The position numbers and the translations under genes are program-made. From Bacteroidota bacterium (GTDB lineage: Bacteria > Bacteroidota > Bacteroidia > Flavobacteriales > Weeksellaceae), in the NCBI GenBank assembly GCA_023458535.1, contig JAEWYW010000038.1, positions 1-64,000 on the forward strand: a stretch of DNA of 64,000 nucleotides, written 5' to 3'. The notes beneath the pieces were generated by a model. The model was given only the letters and a program-made list of their open reading frames with translations, did not search any database and was not told the DNA's origin. Positions 49,462-58,926 of this stretch are shown one piece after another (within the stretch, counting starts at the first letter, position 1; every line of letters starts with the position of its first letter).

Positions 49462-50997
49462 ATGAATTTAGATAAGATCACACAACCGTTCCTACAATTA
49501 TTTCCTGGAGATTTTACGAATAATGCGTTGCAGCGCAATACGCCAAAAGTTTTGTTTGCAACAGTAGGTACTGTAGGTTTCGTACATCAAGAACTTATTG
49601 CTTTTAATCAAAAGCTTTCAGAAGAAATTGGTTTGGGAAGCACACCCGATATCGATTTTTTAAGTGGAAATAATCTTCCTGAAAACATTCAAACCTACGC
49701 CACAGCCTATGCAGGACATCAGTTCGGGAATTGGGCAGGGCAACTGGGCGATGGTAGAGCCATTTTCGCAGGTGAAATAACAAATGAGAAGGGGAATAAA
49801 ACTGAGCTCCAATGGAAAGGAGCTGGGGCAACGCCTTATTCCAGACACGCAGATGGGAGAGCCGTTTTAAGATCTTCCGTTCGGGAATATCTGATGAGTG
49901 AAGCGATGTTTCGTCTTAATGTTCCTACCACGCGTGCCTTAAGTTTATGTTTAACAGGTGAAGATGTGGTGCGCGATATGATGTACAATGGCAATCCCGA
50001 AATGGAAAAAGGTGCCGTAGTAATGAGAACTGCAGAAAGTTTCTTAAGATTTGGGCATTTTGAGTTGTTGGCAGCACAAAAAGAAACTGAAACTTTGAAA
50101 AGACTCTGCGATTTTACCATTGAAAATTATTATCCTGAAATCGATAAAGATTCAGAAAACAAATACAAAGATTTTTTCGAGCAAATTTGTAATCGAACAC
50201 TTCAAACGATTGTCGATTGGTATCGCGTTGGTTTTGTGCATGGTGTGATGAATACCGATAATATGTCAATCCTTGGTTTAACCATCGATTACGGTCCCTA
50301 CTCAATGATGGACGAATACAACTTGAGTTTTACACCCAATACTACAGACTTGCCAGGCCGCAGATATGCATTTGGAATGCAGGCGCAAATTTCGCAATGG
50401 AATTTATGGCAGTTGGGGAACGCCTTATTTCCCATCATTAAAGATGAAAAATTCTTGGAGAAAGTCTTGAATGACTACAGTCCGAAGTTTTGGCAACTTC
50501 ACGATGAGATGCTTTGTCGAAAATTTGGTTTCGACCAGCTTTACGAAGATGATGAGGTCTTCTTTAACAATTGGCAGAAATTAATGCAGGATTTAATGTT
50601 GGATTACACCTTGTTTTTCATTGAATTGGAAAATTTGAGCCTTGAAACTTCAGAACAACATTTCCTAGAAAAAGTTTCGTATGCAGTAATCACTTCAGAA
50701 AATAAGGAGAGATTGAAATTGTTTTTGGGTGACTACCGTGCCCGAAAAAACAAAAACAGCATTTCGGAGGAAAAATCCTTGGAACTTATGAGGTCTGCGA
50801 ATCCAAAATTCATTCTGAGAAATTATCTGTTGTTTGAATGTATTGAAGACTTGAATGCTGGCAATAGAGAAAAATTCGACAAGTTAGTAACTGCGCTAGA
50901 ACATCCTTATGAGGAACTGTTTCCTGAATTTAGCGTCAAAAGACCTTCAAAATATGATGATATTTGGGGTTGTTCAATGCTTTCGTGCAGTTCATAA
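49462..50997 (+). CDS. selO: Protein adenylyltransferase SelO (YdiU)
   Basis: 511 aa. Pseudokinase signatures are AYAGHQFGNWAGQLGDGRAI, WKGAGATPYSRHADGRAVLR, SSVREYLMSEAM, VVMRTAESFLRFGHFE and VHGVMNTDNMSILGLTIDYG. SelO flips ATP in its active site and transfers AMP to Ser/Thr/Tyr of target proteins; in bacteria it is linked to redox stress. The C-terminus is LSCSS, with Cys at the position occupied by selenocysteine in vertebrate SelO. It follows the pbp1A terminator by 19 bp. Its stop lies within the longest open frame of the next gene. Confidence 0.95.
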   Translation: MNLDKITQPFLQLFPGDFTNNALQRNTPKVLFATVGTVGFVHQELIAFNQKLSEEIGLGSTPDIDFLSGNNLPENIQTYATAYAGHQFGNWAGQLGDGRAIFAGEITNEKGNKTELQWKGAGATPYSRHADGRAVLRSSVREYLMSEAMFRLNVPTTRALSLCLTGEDVVRDMMYNGNPEMEKGAVVMRTAESFLRFGHFELLAAQKETETLKRLCDFTIENYYPEIDKDSENKYKDFFEQICNRTLQTIVDWYRVGFVHGVMNTDNMSILGLTIDYGPYSMMDEYNLSFTPNTTDLPGRRYAFGMQAQISQWNLWQLGNALFPIIKDEKFLEKVLNDYSPKFWQLHDEMLCRKFGFDQLYEDDEVFFNNWQKLMQDLMLDYTLFFIELENLSLETSEQHFLEKVSYAVITSENKERLKLFLGDYRARKNKNSISEEKSLELMRSANPKFILRNYLLFECIEDLNAGNREKFDKLVTALEHPYEELFPEFSVKRPSKYDDIWGCSMLSCSS

Positions 50998-51009
50998 GAG
51001 CGCTTTGTT

Positions 51010-51017
51010 TATTTTTG
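51010..51017 (+). promoter_or_regulatory. Promoter -7 box of the DUF6080-like gene
   Basis: TATTTTTG matches TAnnTTTG, 12 bp after the selO stop and 12 bp before the TTG at 51030, which it favours as start over the overlapping TTG at 50964. Confidence 0.5.
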
Positions 51018-51029
51018 CAAAAAATTCAC

Positions 51030-52298
51030 TTGAAACGTAAACTTCTATTTTTCGTAAAAACTATTTTTCCTTCAACACTTACGGAGGCGGTAGTTTTTCT
51101 GTTTTTCTTAGTGGCTTATGGTATCTTGGGAACCTACATCGCTTCAAATTTTAGAATTATTTTTGATGACCGAATTCCTTGGGATGCCTACTTTAGTTTC
51201 GATAACAGATCTATTGTGCTAACGGGTGGAGGTGTAGAAAGACATCCGCTGGCGAATTATTTTTTTGATTTCATAAGAAGCCTAGCACTTTATATTTCAG
51301 ATGGTAAAAAAGATGCTGATTTTAGATTGGCTCTTGCGTGGTTTTCCAATATTGCAGTTAGTTTAAGTATTGTTCAGGTTTTTAAATACCTAAAAAATAT
51401 CATTAAACTACCTTTATTCTTATCAGTTCTATTGGTAGCGCTGTTTGCAATGTTTTCCACCAATATTCTGCTGTCCTTCACTCCAGAAACCTATACTTTT
51501 AGCTTGTTTCTGTTGATGATGTTCAATTATTATTCAGCCTTGAAACTGAGAAATAATCAACCGATTAATGGTTTTGCTTTGGGTGTAACTGCTGTTTCTG
51601 TCGGAGGTTTAACCATCACTAATATTGTTAAAGTTTTTATTCCTGTTCTTTTAGAAGATCAATTATTCAGATCATGGCGAAAATTTTGGTCTGCAACATT
51701 GAAGGTGGGACTTTCTGTAATAGCTTTTGTGCTGTTGTACTTGAATAGGATCAATTTTAATTATCACCTTATATTTTCAAAAACGGGTGAACAGTATGAA
51801 AAGTTCTCGCAGCCGAAAGTTACTCCATTGTGGGACATGATTTTTTCGTGGTTTTTCGGTGGTAATATGCTTTTTTCAAGTTTTGTAACAAGAGATTACC
51901 ACAATAAAAAAGGTTTCGAGTACAAAGCATTGTTTATGGATGTTTATTCAAGTTGGGTGTCTTATGCTGTTGTTTTTGTTATTCTGGCTTTAATTATTTG
52001 GAGCTGTTTTAAAAATTTTAAGAATAAGCTGGTGCAAATTTTAGCGATATCTCTTCTTTTTGATGTGGTGATCCATTGTGTATTAAAGTTTGGTTTGCAT
52101 ACTTCTTATATTTATGGAGGTCATTTTGTGTACGTTTATCCACTTCTCATCGGTTGGTTGCTCTATGCATATAGACAGAACGGACGAGCGCTTTCATTTC
52201 TTACCTGTACAATAACGGTGGTTTTTGTGTATCTCACCGTTAATAATCTCTACCGACTCAATGAATTTTTTGATTTTCTAATACGCTACTACCAATAA
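51030..52298 (+). CDS. Multi-spanning membrane protein, DUF6080-like
   Basis: 422 aa from TTG 51030 (MKRKLLFFVKTIFPSTLTEA). The frame is open from 50964 but has no ATG near the start, and the upstream part overlaps selO and the -7 box. There are about ten membrane helices. The motif NFRIIFDDRIPWDAYFSFDN followed by GGGVERHPLANYFFD, and LLSFTPETYTFSLFLLMMFN, resemble a Bacteroidota membrane family I recall as DUF6080. The layout of a large loop after the first helix plus H/E/D residues is reminiscent of GT-C type glycosyltransferases, but no catalytic motif is certain. Function unknown. Confidence 0.7.
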   Translation: MKRKLLFFVKTIFPSTLTEAVVFLFFLVAYGILGTYIASNFRIIFDDRIPWDAYFSFDNRSIVLTGGGVERHPLANYFFDFIRSLALYISDGKKDADFRLALAWFSNIAVSLSIVQVFKYLKNIIKLPLFLSVLLVALFAMFSTNILLSFTPETYTFSLFLLMMFNYYSALKLRNNQPINGFALGVTAVSVGGLTITNIVKVFIPVLLEDQLFRSWRKFWSATLKVGLSVIAFVLLYLNRINFNYHLIFSKTGEQYEKFSQPKVTPLWDMIFSWFFGGNMLFSSFVTRDYHNKKGFEYKALFMDVYSSWVSYAVVFVILALIIWSCFKNFKNKLVQILAISLLFDVVIHCVLKFGLHTSYIYGGHFVYVYPLLIGWLLYAYRQNGRALSFLTCTITVVFVYLTVNNLYRLNEFFDFLIRYYQ

Positions 52299-52321
52299 AA
52301 AAACCAGACATTGTCTGGTTT
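52296..52321. terminator. Bidirectional terminator between the DUF6080-like and SPOR genes
   Basis: Perfect arms AAACCAGACA (52301-52310) and TGTCTGGTTT (52312-52321) have an A run on the left that serves as a T run for the minus-strand SPOR gene. Confidence 0.85.
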
Positions 52322-52344
52322 AAAATAAATATGTTGAAAGCTGA

Positions 52345-52890
52345 TTATTTAGCTTCTACACAGAAAATTCTGTATTGTACTGCAGTAGCAGATTTAAAAT
52401 ATTCTCGGATTCTGCTCAAATCAGCTGCAGCAGTCTGCTTACTGAAATAACTTCCTGCTAAAACTTTATAATTAGGTCGTAAAGACGCATCTACTTCAAC
52501 TTTTAAATTTGGGAATCTGTTTCTGAAATAAGACCTCACCTCATTCGCTTCCTCATTGCTTTTCACTGTGGTAAGCTGAATCTTGTAGCCCATCATGCGT
52601 GGATTCTTTCTGCAAATTTCTGCTTTTGTAAGTTCCCTGTTGGGCACCATCACTCTTGTAGGTCTTGTGCTGGTAGGGCGATCATCATCATTACTGCTAT
52701 TGCCTCGAGAAGCAATTGTGCGGCTGCATTTGTCATCAAGCGCATTTAAAGCATCATTTACCCGCGAGTCCATAGCGATAACGAGCTCAGTTCCCGAGAG
52801 GGTGTCTTTTTTAATAATTTGTTGCTGAGCACTCAGTTGTCCAACAAATATTATTGAAAGTGCTGAAAATAGCTTAATTACATTTTTCAT
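52345..52890 (-). CDS. SPOR domain-containing exported protein
   Basis: 181 aa. The signal peptide is MKNVIKLFSALSIIFVGQLS followed by AQQ. The middle is Ser/Asn/Arg-rich, with MDSRVNDALNALDDKCSRT. The C-terminal 80 residues are a SPOR domain: YKIQLTTVKSNEEANEVRSY, FPNLKVEVDASLRPNYKVLA, GSYFSKQTAAADL. SPOR domains bind denuded peptidoglycan, so the protein should act in the periplasm. It is a single-gene unit with its own promoter (52909-52940) and terminator. Confidence 0.88.
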   Translation of the reverse strand: MKNVIKLFSALSIIFVGQLSAQQQIIKKDTLSGTELVIAMDSRVNDALNALDDKCSRTIASRGNSSNDDDRPTSTRPTRVMVPNRELTKAEICRKNPRMMGYKIQLTTVKSNEEANEVRSYFRNRFPNLKVEVDASLRPNYKVLAGSYFSKQTAAADLSRIREYFKSATAVQYRIFCVEAK

Positions 52891-52908
52891 TAAAATAAAA
52901 ATTTTTTA

Positions 52909-52940
52909 CAAATTTAAGATAATTAAAAAATTATACCAAA
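52909..52940 (-). promoter_or_regulatory. Promoter of the SPOR gene
   Basis: On the minus strand TTTG (52937-52940), a 20-bp spacer and TAAATTTG (52909-52916) form a complete Bacteroidota promoter, 18 bp before the ATG. Confidence 0.75.
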
Positions 52941-53022
52941 AAGATTATTTAGAATTAATACAAATTAGTACAGGATGATATTTTCCACTTTGATAATGCT
53001 GTTAAATTACTGTTAAAAACAC

Positions 53023-53030
53023 TATTTTTG
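53023..53030 (+). promoter_or_regulatory. Promoter -7 box of the act operon
   Basis: TATTTTTG matches TAnnTTTG, 48 bp before the actA ATG. The -33 region is not clear. Confidence 0.55.
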
Positions 53031-53078
53031 CGGAATTGATTGTATACTCAATAATTTAATAACATCAAGATTAATTAA

Positions 53079-54443
53079 ATGATTAGTTGGAGAAAGCATT
53101 ACAAAAGAACGTTGGTTGCGATAGGATTATTGCTTACAACGAGCGCTTCAATTTATGGACAAGATGGAGATCCTAAAAATGGAGAAAAGCTTTTTAAAGC
53201 AAACTGTACAGCCTGTCACGCATTAGATAAACAGGTTGTTGGGCCGCCTTTAAAAGGTATTGTCGCTAAAGTAAAAGAAGAAGCTGGATTAGGAACAGAT
53301 TGGCTTCATAAGTGGATTAAAGACAATAAAGCTCTAAGGGCATCTGGCGACAAATATGCCAATGAAATTTTTGAAAAATACAACAAGTCTGAAATGCAGG
53401 TGTTTCCTAATCTATCAGAAAAGGACATCGATGATATTTTAGCATATACAACCAATCCTCCAGAACCGGCTCCTGAGCCTGCTGCTGACGCTGCTGCCGC
53501 AGGAACAACGCCTGCAAATGGTGCTTCTGCTGGTTTAGATAAAACTACTTCAAGTACGATTGTTGTGTCTTTGTTAGCGATTGCAGGTTTATTGGTTTGG
53601 GTTCTATTCAAGTTAAGACAATTAGTAAAATTACAGCAAAACGAAGAGTTAAGTGGGCTTGATGCTACAAGAACGAAGTCATTCGGTGAGCTGTATGAAA
53701 AATACCAAGTTGTTGGAAAAGTTGTTCTAGGTCTATTAGCTGTTTTTGCAGTATATGGAATTTGGAACTGGCTAATGTGGATCGGTGTTTATAAAGGATA
53801 CAGACCTGAGCAGCCTATACATTTCTCTCACAAAATTCACGCCGGTGAAAACAAAATCGACTGTCAGCTTTGTCACTCAGGTGCTAAATATGGTAAAGTT
53901 TCAGAAATTCCTTCTGTAAATGTTTGTATGAACTGTCACAGATCTATCTCTGAATACAACGGTAAATATATGGAGCCAGGAAAAGATAAGGCATTCTACG
54001 ACGGTGAAATCCAGAAGATTTACGCAGCCGCTGGTTGGGATCCTGAAAAACAACAGTATACAGGTAAAACTACACCAATCGAGTGGACAAGAATTCACAA
54101 TATGCCAGATTTTGTTTATTTCAATCACTCACAACACGTGGTGGCTGGTGAACAGGCAATTATATCTTCATTCAATAAGAAAAATCCTAACAACCAAATT
54201 GATGTTGTTTGTAAAGCTTGTCATGGAAAAGTTGATACCATGAATGTTGTAAGAATGGCCAATGACTTTACAATGGGATGGTGTATTGAGTGTCACAGAA
54301 CTACAGAGGTTGACATGAACAACGGTTACAATAAAGAATATTTCAAAGACCTGCATGATAAGCTTAAAAAGCAATATGGTAGCGGAACAAAAATTACCGT
54401 TGATGCTATCGGTGGTCTTGAATGTGGTAAATGTCATTATTAA
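53079..54443 (+). CDS. actA: Alternative complex III multihaem cytochrome c subunit ActA with a fused cytochrome c domain
   Basis: 454 aa with six CxxCH haem sites. After a signal peptide (LVAIGLLLTTSASIYGQ) comes a class I cytochrome c domain with CTACH at residues 43-47. An Ala/Pro-rich linker, two membrane helices (TIVVSLLAIAGLLVWVLF and VVLGLLAVFAVYGIWNWLMW) and a pentahaem domain follow, with CQLCH, CMNCH, CKACH, CIECH and CGKCH between about residues 260 and 452. The pentahaem part is standard ActA; the mono-haem N-terminus is an added module seen in Bacteroidota. It passes electrons from quinol oxidation to a cytochrome acceptor in the periplasm. It heads the six-gene act operon. Confidence 0.93.
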   Translation: MISWRKHYKRTLVAIGLLLTTSASIYGQDGDPKNGEKLFKANCTACHALDKQVVGPPLKGIVAKVKEEAGLGTDWLHKWIKDNKALRASGDKYANEIFEKYNKSEMQVFPNLSEKDIDDILAYTTNPPEPAPEPAADAAAAGTTPANGASAGLDKTTSSTIVVSLLAIAGLLVWVLFKLRQLVKLQQNEELSGLDATRTKSFGELYEKYQVVGKVVLGLLAVFAVYGIWNWLMWIGVYKGYRPEQPIHFSHKIHAGENKIDCQLCHSGAKYGKVSEIPSVNVCMNCHRSISEYNGKYMEPGKDKAFYDGEIQKIYAAAGWDPEKQQYTGKTTPIEWTRIHNMPDFVYFNHSQHVVAGEQAIISSFNKKNPNNQIDVVCKACHGKVDTMNVVRMANDFTMGWCIECHRTTEVDMNNGYNKEYFKDLHDKLKKQYGSGTKITVDAIGGLECGKCHY

Positions 54444-54465
54444 TAACGAAAAATTAGAAGTATAA

Positions 54466-57400
54466 ATGGCTTCAAACAAAATACAATTCAGAAGTATTCA
54501 CGAACTAAAAGATCCAGCTTTAAATGCGAAGTTGGCTCAGAAAGAATTTCAGAATGAAATTCCAGTAGATGAATTTTTGGGTGATGCTGAGAAGATGAAT
54601 TCTTCCAGTACTTCCAGAAGGGATTTCCTAAAGCTTTTAGGATTCTCTACTGCTGCAGTTACTTTAGCGGCTTGTGAAGCACCTGTTATTAAAACTATTC
54701 CTTATGTGGTAAAACCACACGATATCATTCCAGGGATTCCTAATTATTTTGCATCCTCTTATTTTGATGGTTTTGATTTCGCAAGTGTTTTAGTAAAAAC
54801 AAGAGAAGGTCGTCCTATAAAAATTGAACCTAATCCTACTGCTGCAGAAATGGGTAAAACCAATGCAAGAGCACAGGCAAGTGTACTTTCTTTATATGAT
54901 AACGATAAAGTAAAGCAACCTAAACTTGAAGGTAAAGATTCTTCTTTCGATAAAGTAGATGATTACGTTCTTAAAGGTTTAGCTGATACTAATGCTGGAG
55001 GTAAAAGAATCGTTGTTCTTTCACACTCTTTCCCTTCACCAACTTTTAAAAAGCTTTTTGGGGAATTCAAGGCTAAATATCCTAGCGCTGAGTTGGTAAC
55101 ATACGATGCTTACCCATACGCAGCTAATCTAGATGCTGCTCAGGAAGTATTTGGACAGAGAGCTTTACCAGTGTATGATCTTTCAAATTCTGAATTGGTC
55201 GTTTCTTTCCAAGCGGATTTCTTAGGAGATTTCAATGCTCAAAGTTTAGAAACTTCTTACGCTGCTGCAAGAAAACCAGGTGCCAACATGTTAAGACACA
55301 TTCAAGTGGAGTCTAACATGTCTTTAACTGGTGCTAATGCAGATTCAAGATACAGATTAAAGCCAAGCGCCGTAAACAAAACTCTAGTAGAAGTTTACAA
55401 TGGTTTAAATGGCGCTACAAATGATAAATTAGCTGCTGAAATTGTTAAAGAATTACTTGCAAAAGGTTCTAAAGCTGTTGTTTTAGCTGATGGATCTAAA
55501 GCTGCAATTGTTCTTTCACATTTGATCAATCAAAAATTAGCGTCTACAGCTTTCACAGGAAAGGCGAGTTTATTAAAAGAGTTCGATGGTGCTAGATATC
55601 AAGAGTTTTTATCTTGGGTAAATGCGGGTCAAGTAGGTACTCTTATCGTAAATAATGTCAATCCTATTTATTCTTCTAACAAAGGAGAAGCTTTCAAAGC
55701 AGCTATTGCTAAAGTTCCTCATGTTATCGCATTTGCAGACAAGAAGAATGAAATGTACAAAGCTGCGAAAGTAGTTATCCCTGTTGCTCACTGGTTAGAG
55801 TCTTGGGGAGATATTGCTCCACAAACAGGAGTATACTCTTTAATGCAGCCAGCTATCCAGAAAGTATTTAAACCAAGACAGCTCGAAGAGTCTTTATTGG
55901 TTTGGATCAACGGGAAAGACAGTGCTAAAAATAATTACTACAATTATCTTAAAACGAATGCTGCTTCTATCTTAGGAGGAACATCGTTCAACAAAGCTTT
56001 ATATAACGGTTTTAATGCTGGTTCTACTGTAGGCACATTATCTTACGCAGGTGGAAACGCAGCACAGGCCATTGCAGAATTAGGAAACTTCAAAGCTTCT
56101 GATTTAGAATTGGTATTGTGCACTAAAACAGCTATTGGAGATGGTACTCAAGCAAATAACCCTTGGTTGCAAGAATTGCCAGACCCAATTTCAAGATTAT
56201 CTTGGGATAATTATATTACAATTTCACCAGCTGATGCTAAGAGATTAGGTATTGAAAATGATCTTAACGCAAGAATGCAGTTAAATGGTGATTTGGTAAA
56301 TCTTACTGTAAATGGAGTAACACTTAAAGATGTTCCTGCATTTATCCAACCTGGTCAGGCTGATGGATCTATCGGTCTAGCACTTGGTTATGGTAAAAAA
56401 GATTCTGGTAAAGTTGCAGAAACCGGAGTAAATGCTTATCCATTATTTGATGGTTCAAACTTGGTTCTTTCAAATGCAAAAATTGAAAAAACAGGTGAAG
56501 AGCATGAATTTGCGGGAATGCAGCTTCAAAATACACTAATGGGTCGTTATGAAATTGCTAAGGAAGTTCCTTTAAGTGATTTTATCAATGTACCATTTGA
56601 TGATAAACTAAAAGGTTGGAACAAGCCTTTGGAATATCATACCATTGGTGGAGCACTTCCAGCAGGTAAAATAGACCTTTGGGACGCTTTTGATGATACC
56701 GATGGTCCTCACTTTAACCTATCTGTAGATTTGAACTCTTGTACAGGTTGTGGAGCATGTATTATTGCTTGTCAGGCTGAAAACAACGTTCCGGTTGTAG
56801 GAAAAGAAGAGGTAAGAATGTCTAGAGATATGTATTGGTTAAGAATTGACCGTTACTATTCTTCAAAAGAGAAAATCGGAAATAAAGATGCTGTAGACAG
56901 AGGTCTTAATGTTCCGAATCTTTATGATATCTTAATTGAACCTAATGAAAGTCCTGATGTAATTTTCCAGCCGGTAATGTGTCAGCACTGTAACCATGCT
57001 CCATGTGAAACTGTTTGTCCAGTTGCGGCAACATCACACGGTAAGCAAGGTCAAAACCAAATGGCGTACAATAGATGTATCGGTACAAGATATTGTGCAA
57101 ACAACTGTCCGTACAAAGTAAGAAGGTTCAACTGGTTTACTTATAACTTAAATGATAAGTTTGATTACAATCAGAATAATGATTTAGGAAGAATGGTACT
57201 TAACCCAGACGTTGTTACAAGAACAAGAGGGGTTATGGAGAAATGTTCTATGTGTATTCAGATGACTCAGAATGTAATTCTTGAGGCTAAGAAAGAAGGC
57301 AGAACTGTTGTTGATGGAGAGTTCCAGACAGCTTGTTCTAAAGCTTGTTCTACTGGCGCTATGAAGTTCGGGGATATGAATGACAAAGCTTCTGAAGTGA

Positions 57401-57510
57401 GAAAGTTATACAACGGCAACAGAAGATATACATTGCTAGAAGAAATTGGTACTAAACCAAATGTATTCTACCATACTAAAGTGAGAAATAGAAAAGAAAA
57501 CAACGTTTAA
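54466..57510 (+). CDS. actB: Alternative complex III iron-sulfur/molybdopterin-like subunit ActB
   Basis: 1014 aa. The N-terminus has a twin-arginine signal SSTSRRDFLKLLGFSTAAVT followed by L-A-A-C, so the protein is exported folded and probably lipid-anchored. Residues about 90-740 form the molybdopterin-oxidoreductase-like B1 domain, which lacks cofactor in known complexes. The C-terminal B2 domain (about 755-1000) carries four cysteine clusters: LNSCTGCGACIIACQ, CQHCNHAPCETVCP, CIGTRYCANNCPYKVRR and CSMCIQMTQ with CSKACSTGAM. They form an electron wire to the haems of ActA. Length and domain order are typical of Bacteroidota ActB. It lies 22 bp after actA. Confidence 0.95.
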   Translation: MASNKIQFRSIHELKDPALNAKLAQKEFQNEIPVDEFLGDAEKMNSSSTSRRDFLKLLGFSTAAVTLAACEAPVIKTIPYVVKPHDIIPGIPNYFASSYFDGFDFASVLVKTREGRPIKIEPNPTAAEMGKTNARAQASVLSLYDNDKVKQPKLEGKDSSFDKVDDYVLKGLADTNAGGKRIVVLSHSFPSPTFKKLFGEFKAKYPSAELVTYDAYPYAANLDAAQEVFGQRALPVYDLSNSELVVSFQADFLGDFNAQSLETSYAAARKPGANMLRHIQVESNMSLTGANADSRYRLKPSAVNKTLVEVYNGLNGATNDKLAAEIVKELLAKGSKAVVLADGSKAAIVLSHLINQKLASTAFTGKASLLKEFDGARYQEFLSWVNAGQVGTLIVNNVNPIYSSNKGEAFKAAIAKVPHVIAFADKKNEMYKAAKVVIPVAHWLESWGDIAPQTGVYSLMQPAIQKVFKPRQLEESLLVWINGKDSAKNNYYNYLKTNAASILGGTSFNKALYNGFNAGSTVGTLSYAGGNAAQAIAELGNFKASDLELVLCTKTAIGDGTQANNPWLQELPDPISRLSWDNYITISPADAKRLGIENDLNARMQLNGDLVNLTVNGVTLKDVPAFIQPGQADGSIGLALGYGKKDSGKVAETGVNAYPLFDGSNLVLSNAKIEKTGEEHEFAGMQLQNTLMGRYEIAKEVPLSDFINVPFDDKLKGWNKPLEYHTIGGALPAGKIDLWDAFDDTDGPHFNLSVDLNSCTGCGACIIACQAENNVPVVGKEEVRMSRDMYWLRIDRYYSSKEKIGNKDAVDRGLNVPNLYDILIEPNESPDVIFQPVMCQHCNHAPCETVCPVAATSHGKQGQNQMAYNRCIGTRYCANNCPYKVRRFNWFTYNLNDKFDYNQNNDLGRMVLNPDVVTRTRGVMEKCSMCIQMTQNVILEAKKEGRTVVDGEFQTACSKACSTGAMKFGDMNDKASEVRKLYNGNRRYTLLEEIGTKPNVFYHTKVRNRKENNV

Positions 57511-57528
57511 ATAATAAATAGGTAAAAA

Positions 57529-58926
57529 ATGTCAGGACATTACGAAGCTCCGATCAGGGAACCTTTAATTATTGGCCACAAAACGTATCACGATATTACT
57601 GAGGATATTGCTAGGCCTATCGAAGAGAGAGCAGGAAAATTATGGTGGATTTCACTATATGCTGCATTGGTTCTTTTCATTTACGGATTTGGTTGTATCG
57701 CTTACACTATCGGGACAGGTATTGGAGCATGGGGACTCAACAGAACAATTAACTGGGGTTGGGATATTACCAACTTCGTATGGTGGGTAGGTATCGGTCA
57801 CGCCGGAACCCTTATCTCCGCAGTATTATTATTATTTAGACAGCGTTGGAGAATGTCTGTAAATAGATCTGCAGAAGCGATGACTATTTTTGCAGTTGTG
57901 CAGGCAGCTATCTTCCCTGTTATCCACATGGGTAGAGTTTGGGTTGGTTACTGGGTTTTCCCTTTACCAAACCAGTTTGGTTCACTTTGGACAAACTTCA
58001 ACTCGCCTCTACTTTGGGACGTATTCGCTATCTCAACGTATTTCTCAGTATCTACTGTATTCTGGTTCATGGGACTTATCCCAGACTTTGCAATGATTAG
58101 AGATAGAGCAAAAACGCCTTTCACAAAAAAGATCTATACCTTCCTAGCATTCGGATGGGGTGGTAAAGCGAAACACTGGCAAAGATTTGAAGAGCTATCT
58201 TTGGTTCTTGCAGGTTTAGCAACACCACTTGTATTCTCGGTACACACCACGGTATCATTCGACTTCGCAACGTCGGTAATTAAAGGATGGCACTCAACTA
58301 TCTATCCTCCTTACTTCGTTGCTGGGGCAATCTTCTCAGGATTCGCAATGGTACAAACACTATTGTTGGTTGCGAGAAAAGTTTGCCACTTAGAAGACTA
58401 CATCACCATGTATCATATCGAGATTATGAACATCGTAATCATCTTAACAGGTGGTATGGTAACAGTAGCTTATGCTTGTGAATATTTTATCGCTTGGTAT
58501 TCAGGATCAAGATTCGAAGATTTCGTTTACTTATCTCCTGGTGCAGCAACTGGTCCTTACTGGTGGGCATTCTGGGCGCTAATTATTTGTAACTTGGTAG
58601 TGCCAGCATTATTCTGGTTCAAGAGAGTAAGAACAAATATCATTGCAACATTTATTATTGCATTAATCATTAATATCGGTATGTGGTTTGAGCGTTTTGA
58701 TATCATCGTTATCAACCTTTCTAGAGACTACTTACCAGGATCTTGGACAATGTTTAAACCAACTATTATCGACGTTGGGGTTTACTTAGGAACTATCGGA
58801 TTCTTCTCAGTATTGTTCCTACTTTACGCAAGAACATTCCCTGTAATTGCACAGGCTGAATTGAAATCTATCTTGAAAATTTCAGGTGAAACTTATAAAG
58901 CAAAAGAAGGAGATGAGCACCACTAA
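57529..58926 (+). CDS. actC: Alternative complex III quinol-binding membrane subunit ActC (NrfD-like)
   Basis: 465 aa. It has about ten membrane helices and begins SGHYEAPIREPLIIGHKTYH, the usual start of Bacteroidota ActC. NrfD/PsrC-like features include WWVGIGHAGTLISAVLLLFR and HMGRVWVGYWVFPLPNQFGS, where His and Asp/Glu residues sit near the quinol site. It oxidises menaquinol on the periplasmic side and may take part in proton translocation. It is 18 bp after actB, and its stop overlaps the actD start by 14 bp. Confidence 0.95.
   Translation: MSGHYEAPIREPLIIGHKTYHDITEDIARPIEERAGKLWWISLYAALVLFIYGFGCIAYTIGTGIGAWGLNRTINWGWDITNFVWWVGIGHAGTLISAVLLLFRQRWRMSVNRSAEAMTIFAVVQAAIFPVIHMGRVWVGYWVFPLPNQFGSLWTNFNSPLLWDVFAISTYFSVSTVFWFMGLIPDFAMIRDRAKTPFTKKIYTFLAFGWGGKAKHWQRFEELSLVLAGLATPLVFSVHTTVSFDFATSVIKGWHSTIYPPYFVAGAIFSGFAMVQTLLLVARKVCHLEDYITMYHIEIMNIVIILTGGMVTVAYACEYFIAWYSGSRFEDFVYLSPGAATGPYWWAFWALIICNLVVPALFWFKRVRTNIIATFIIALIINIGMWFERFDIIVINLSRDYLPGSWTMFKPTIIDVGVYLGTIGFFSVLFLLYARTFPVIAQAELKSILKISGETYKAKEGDEHH

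Noticed and set aside
53306..53611. Minus-strand Ala-rich frame opposite actA
   Set aside because: It is the complement of the Ala/Pro linker of ActA; no independent evidence for a gene.
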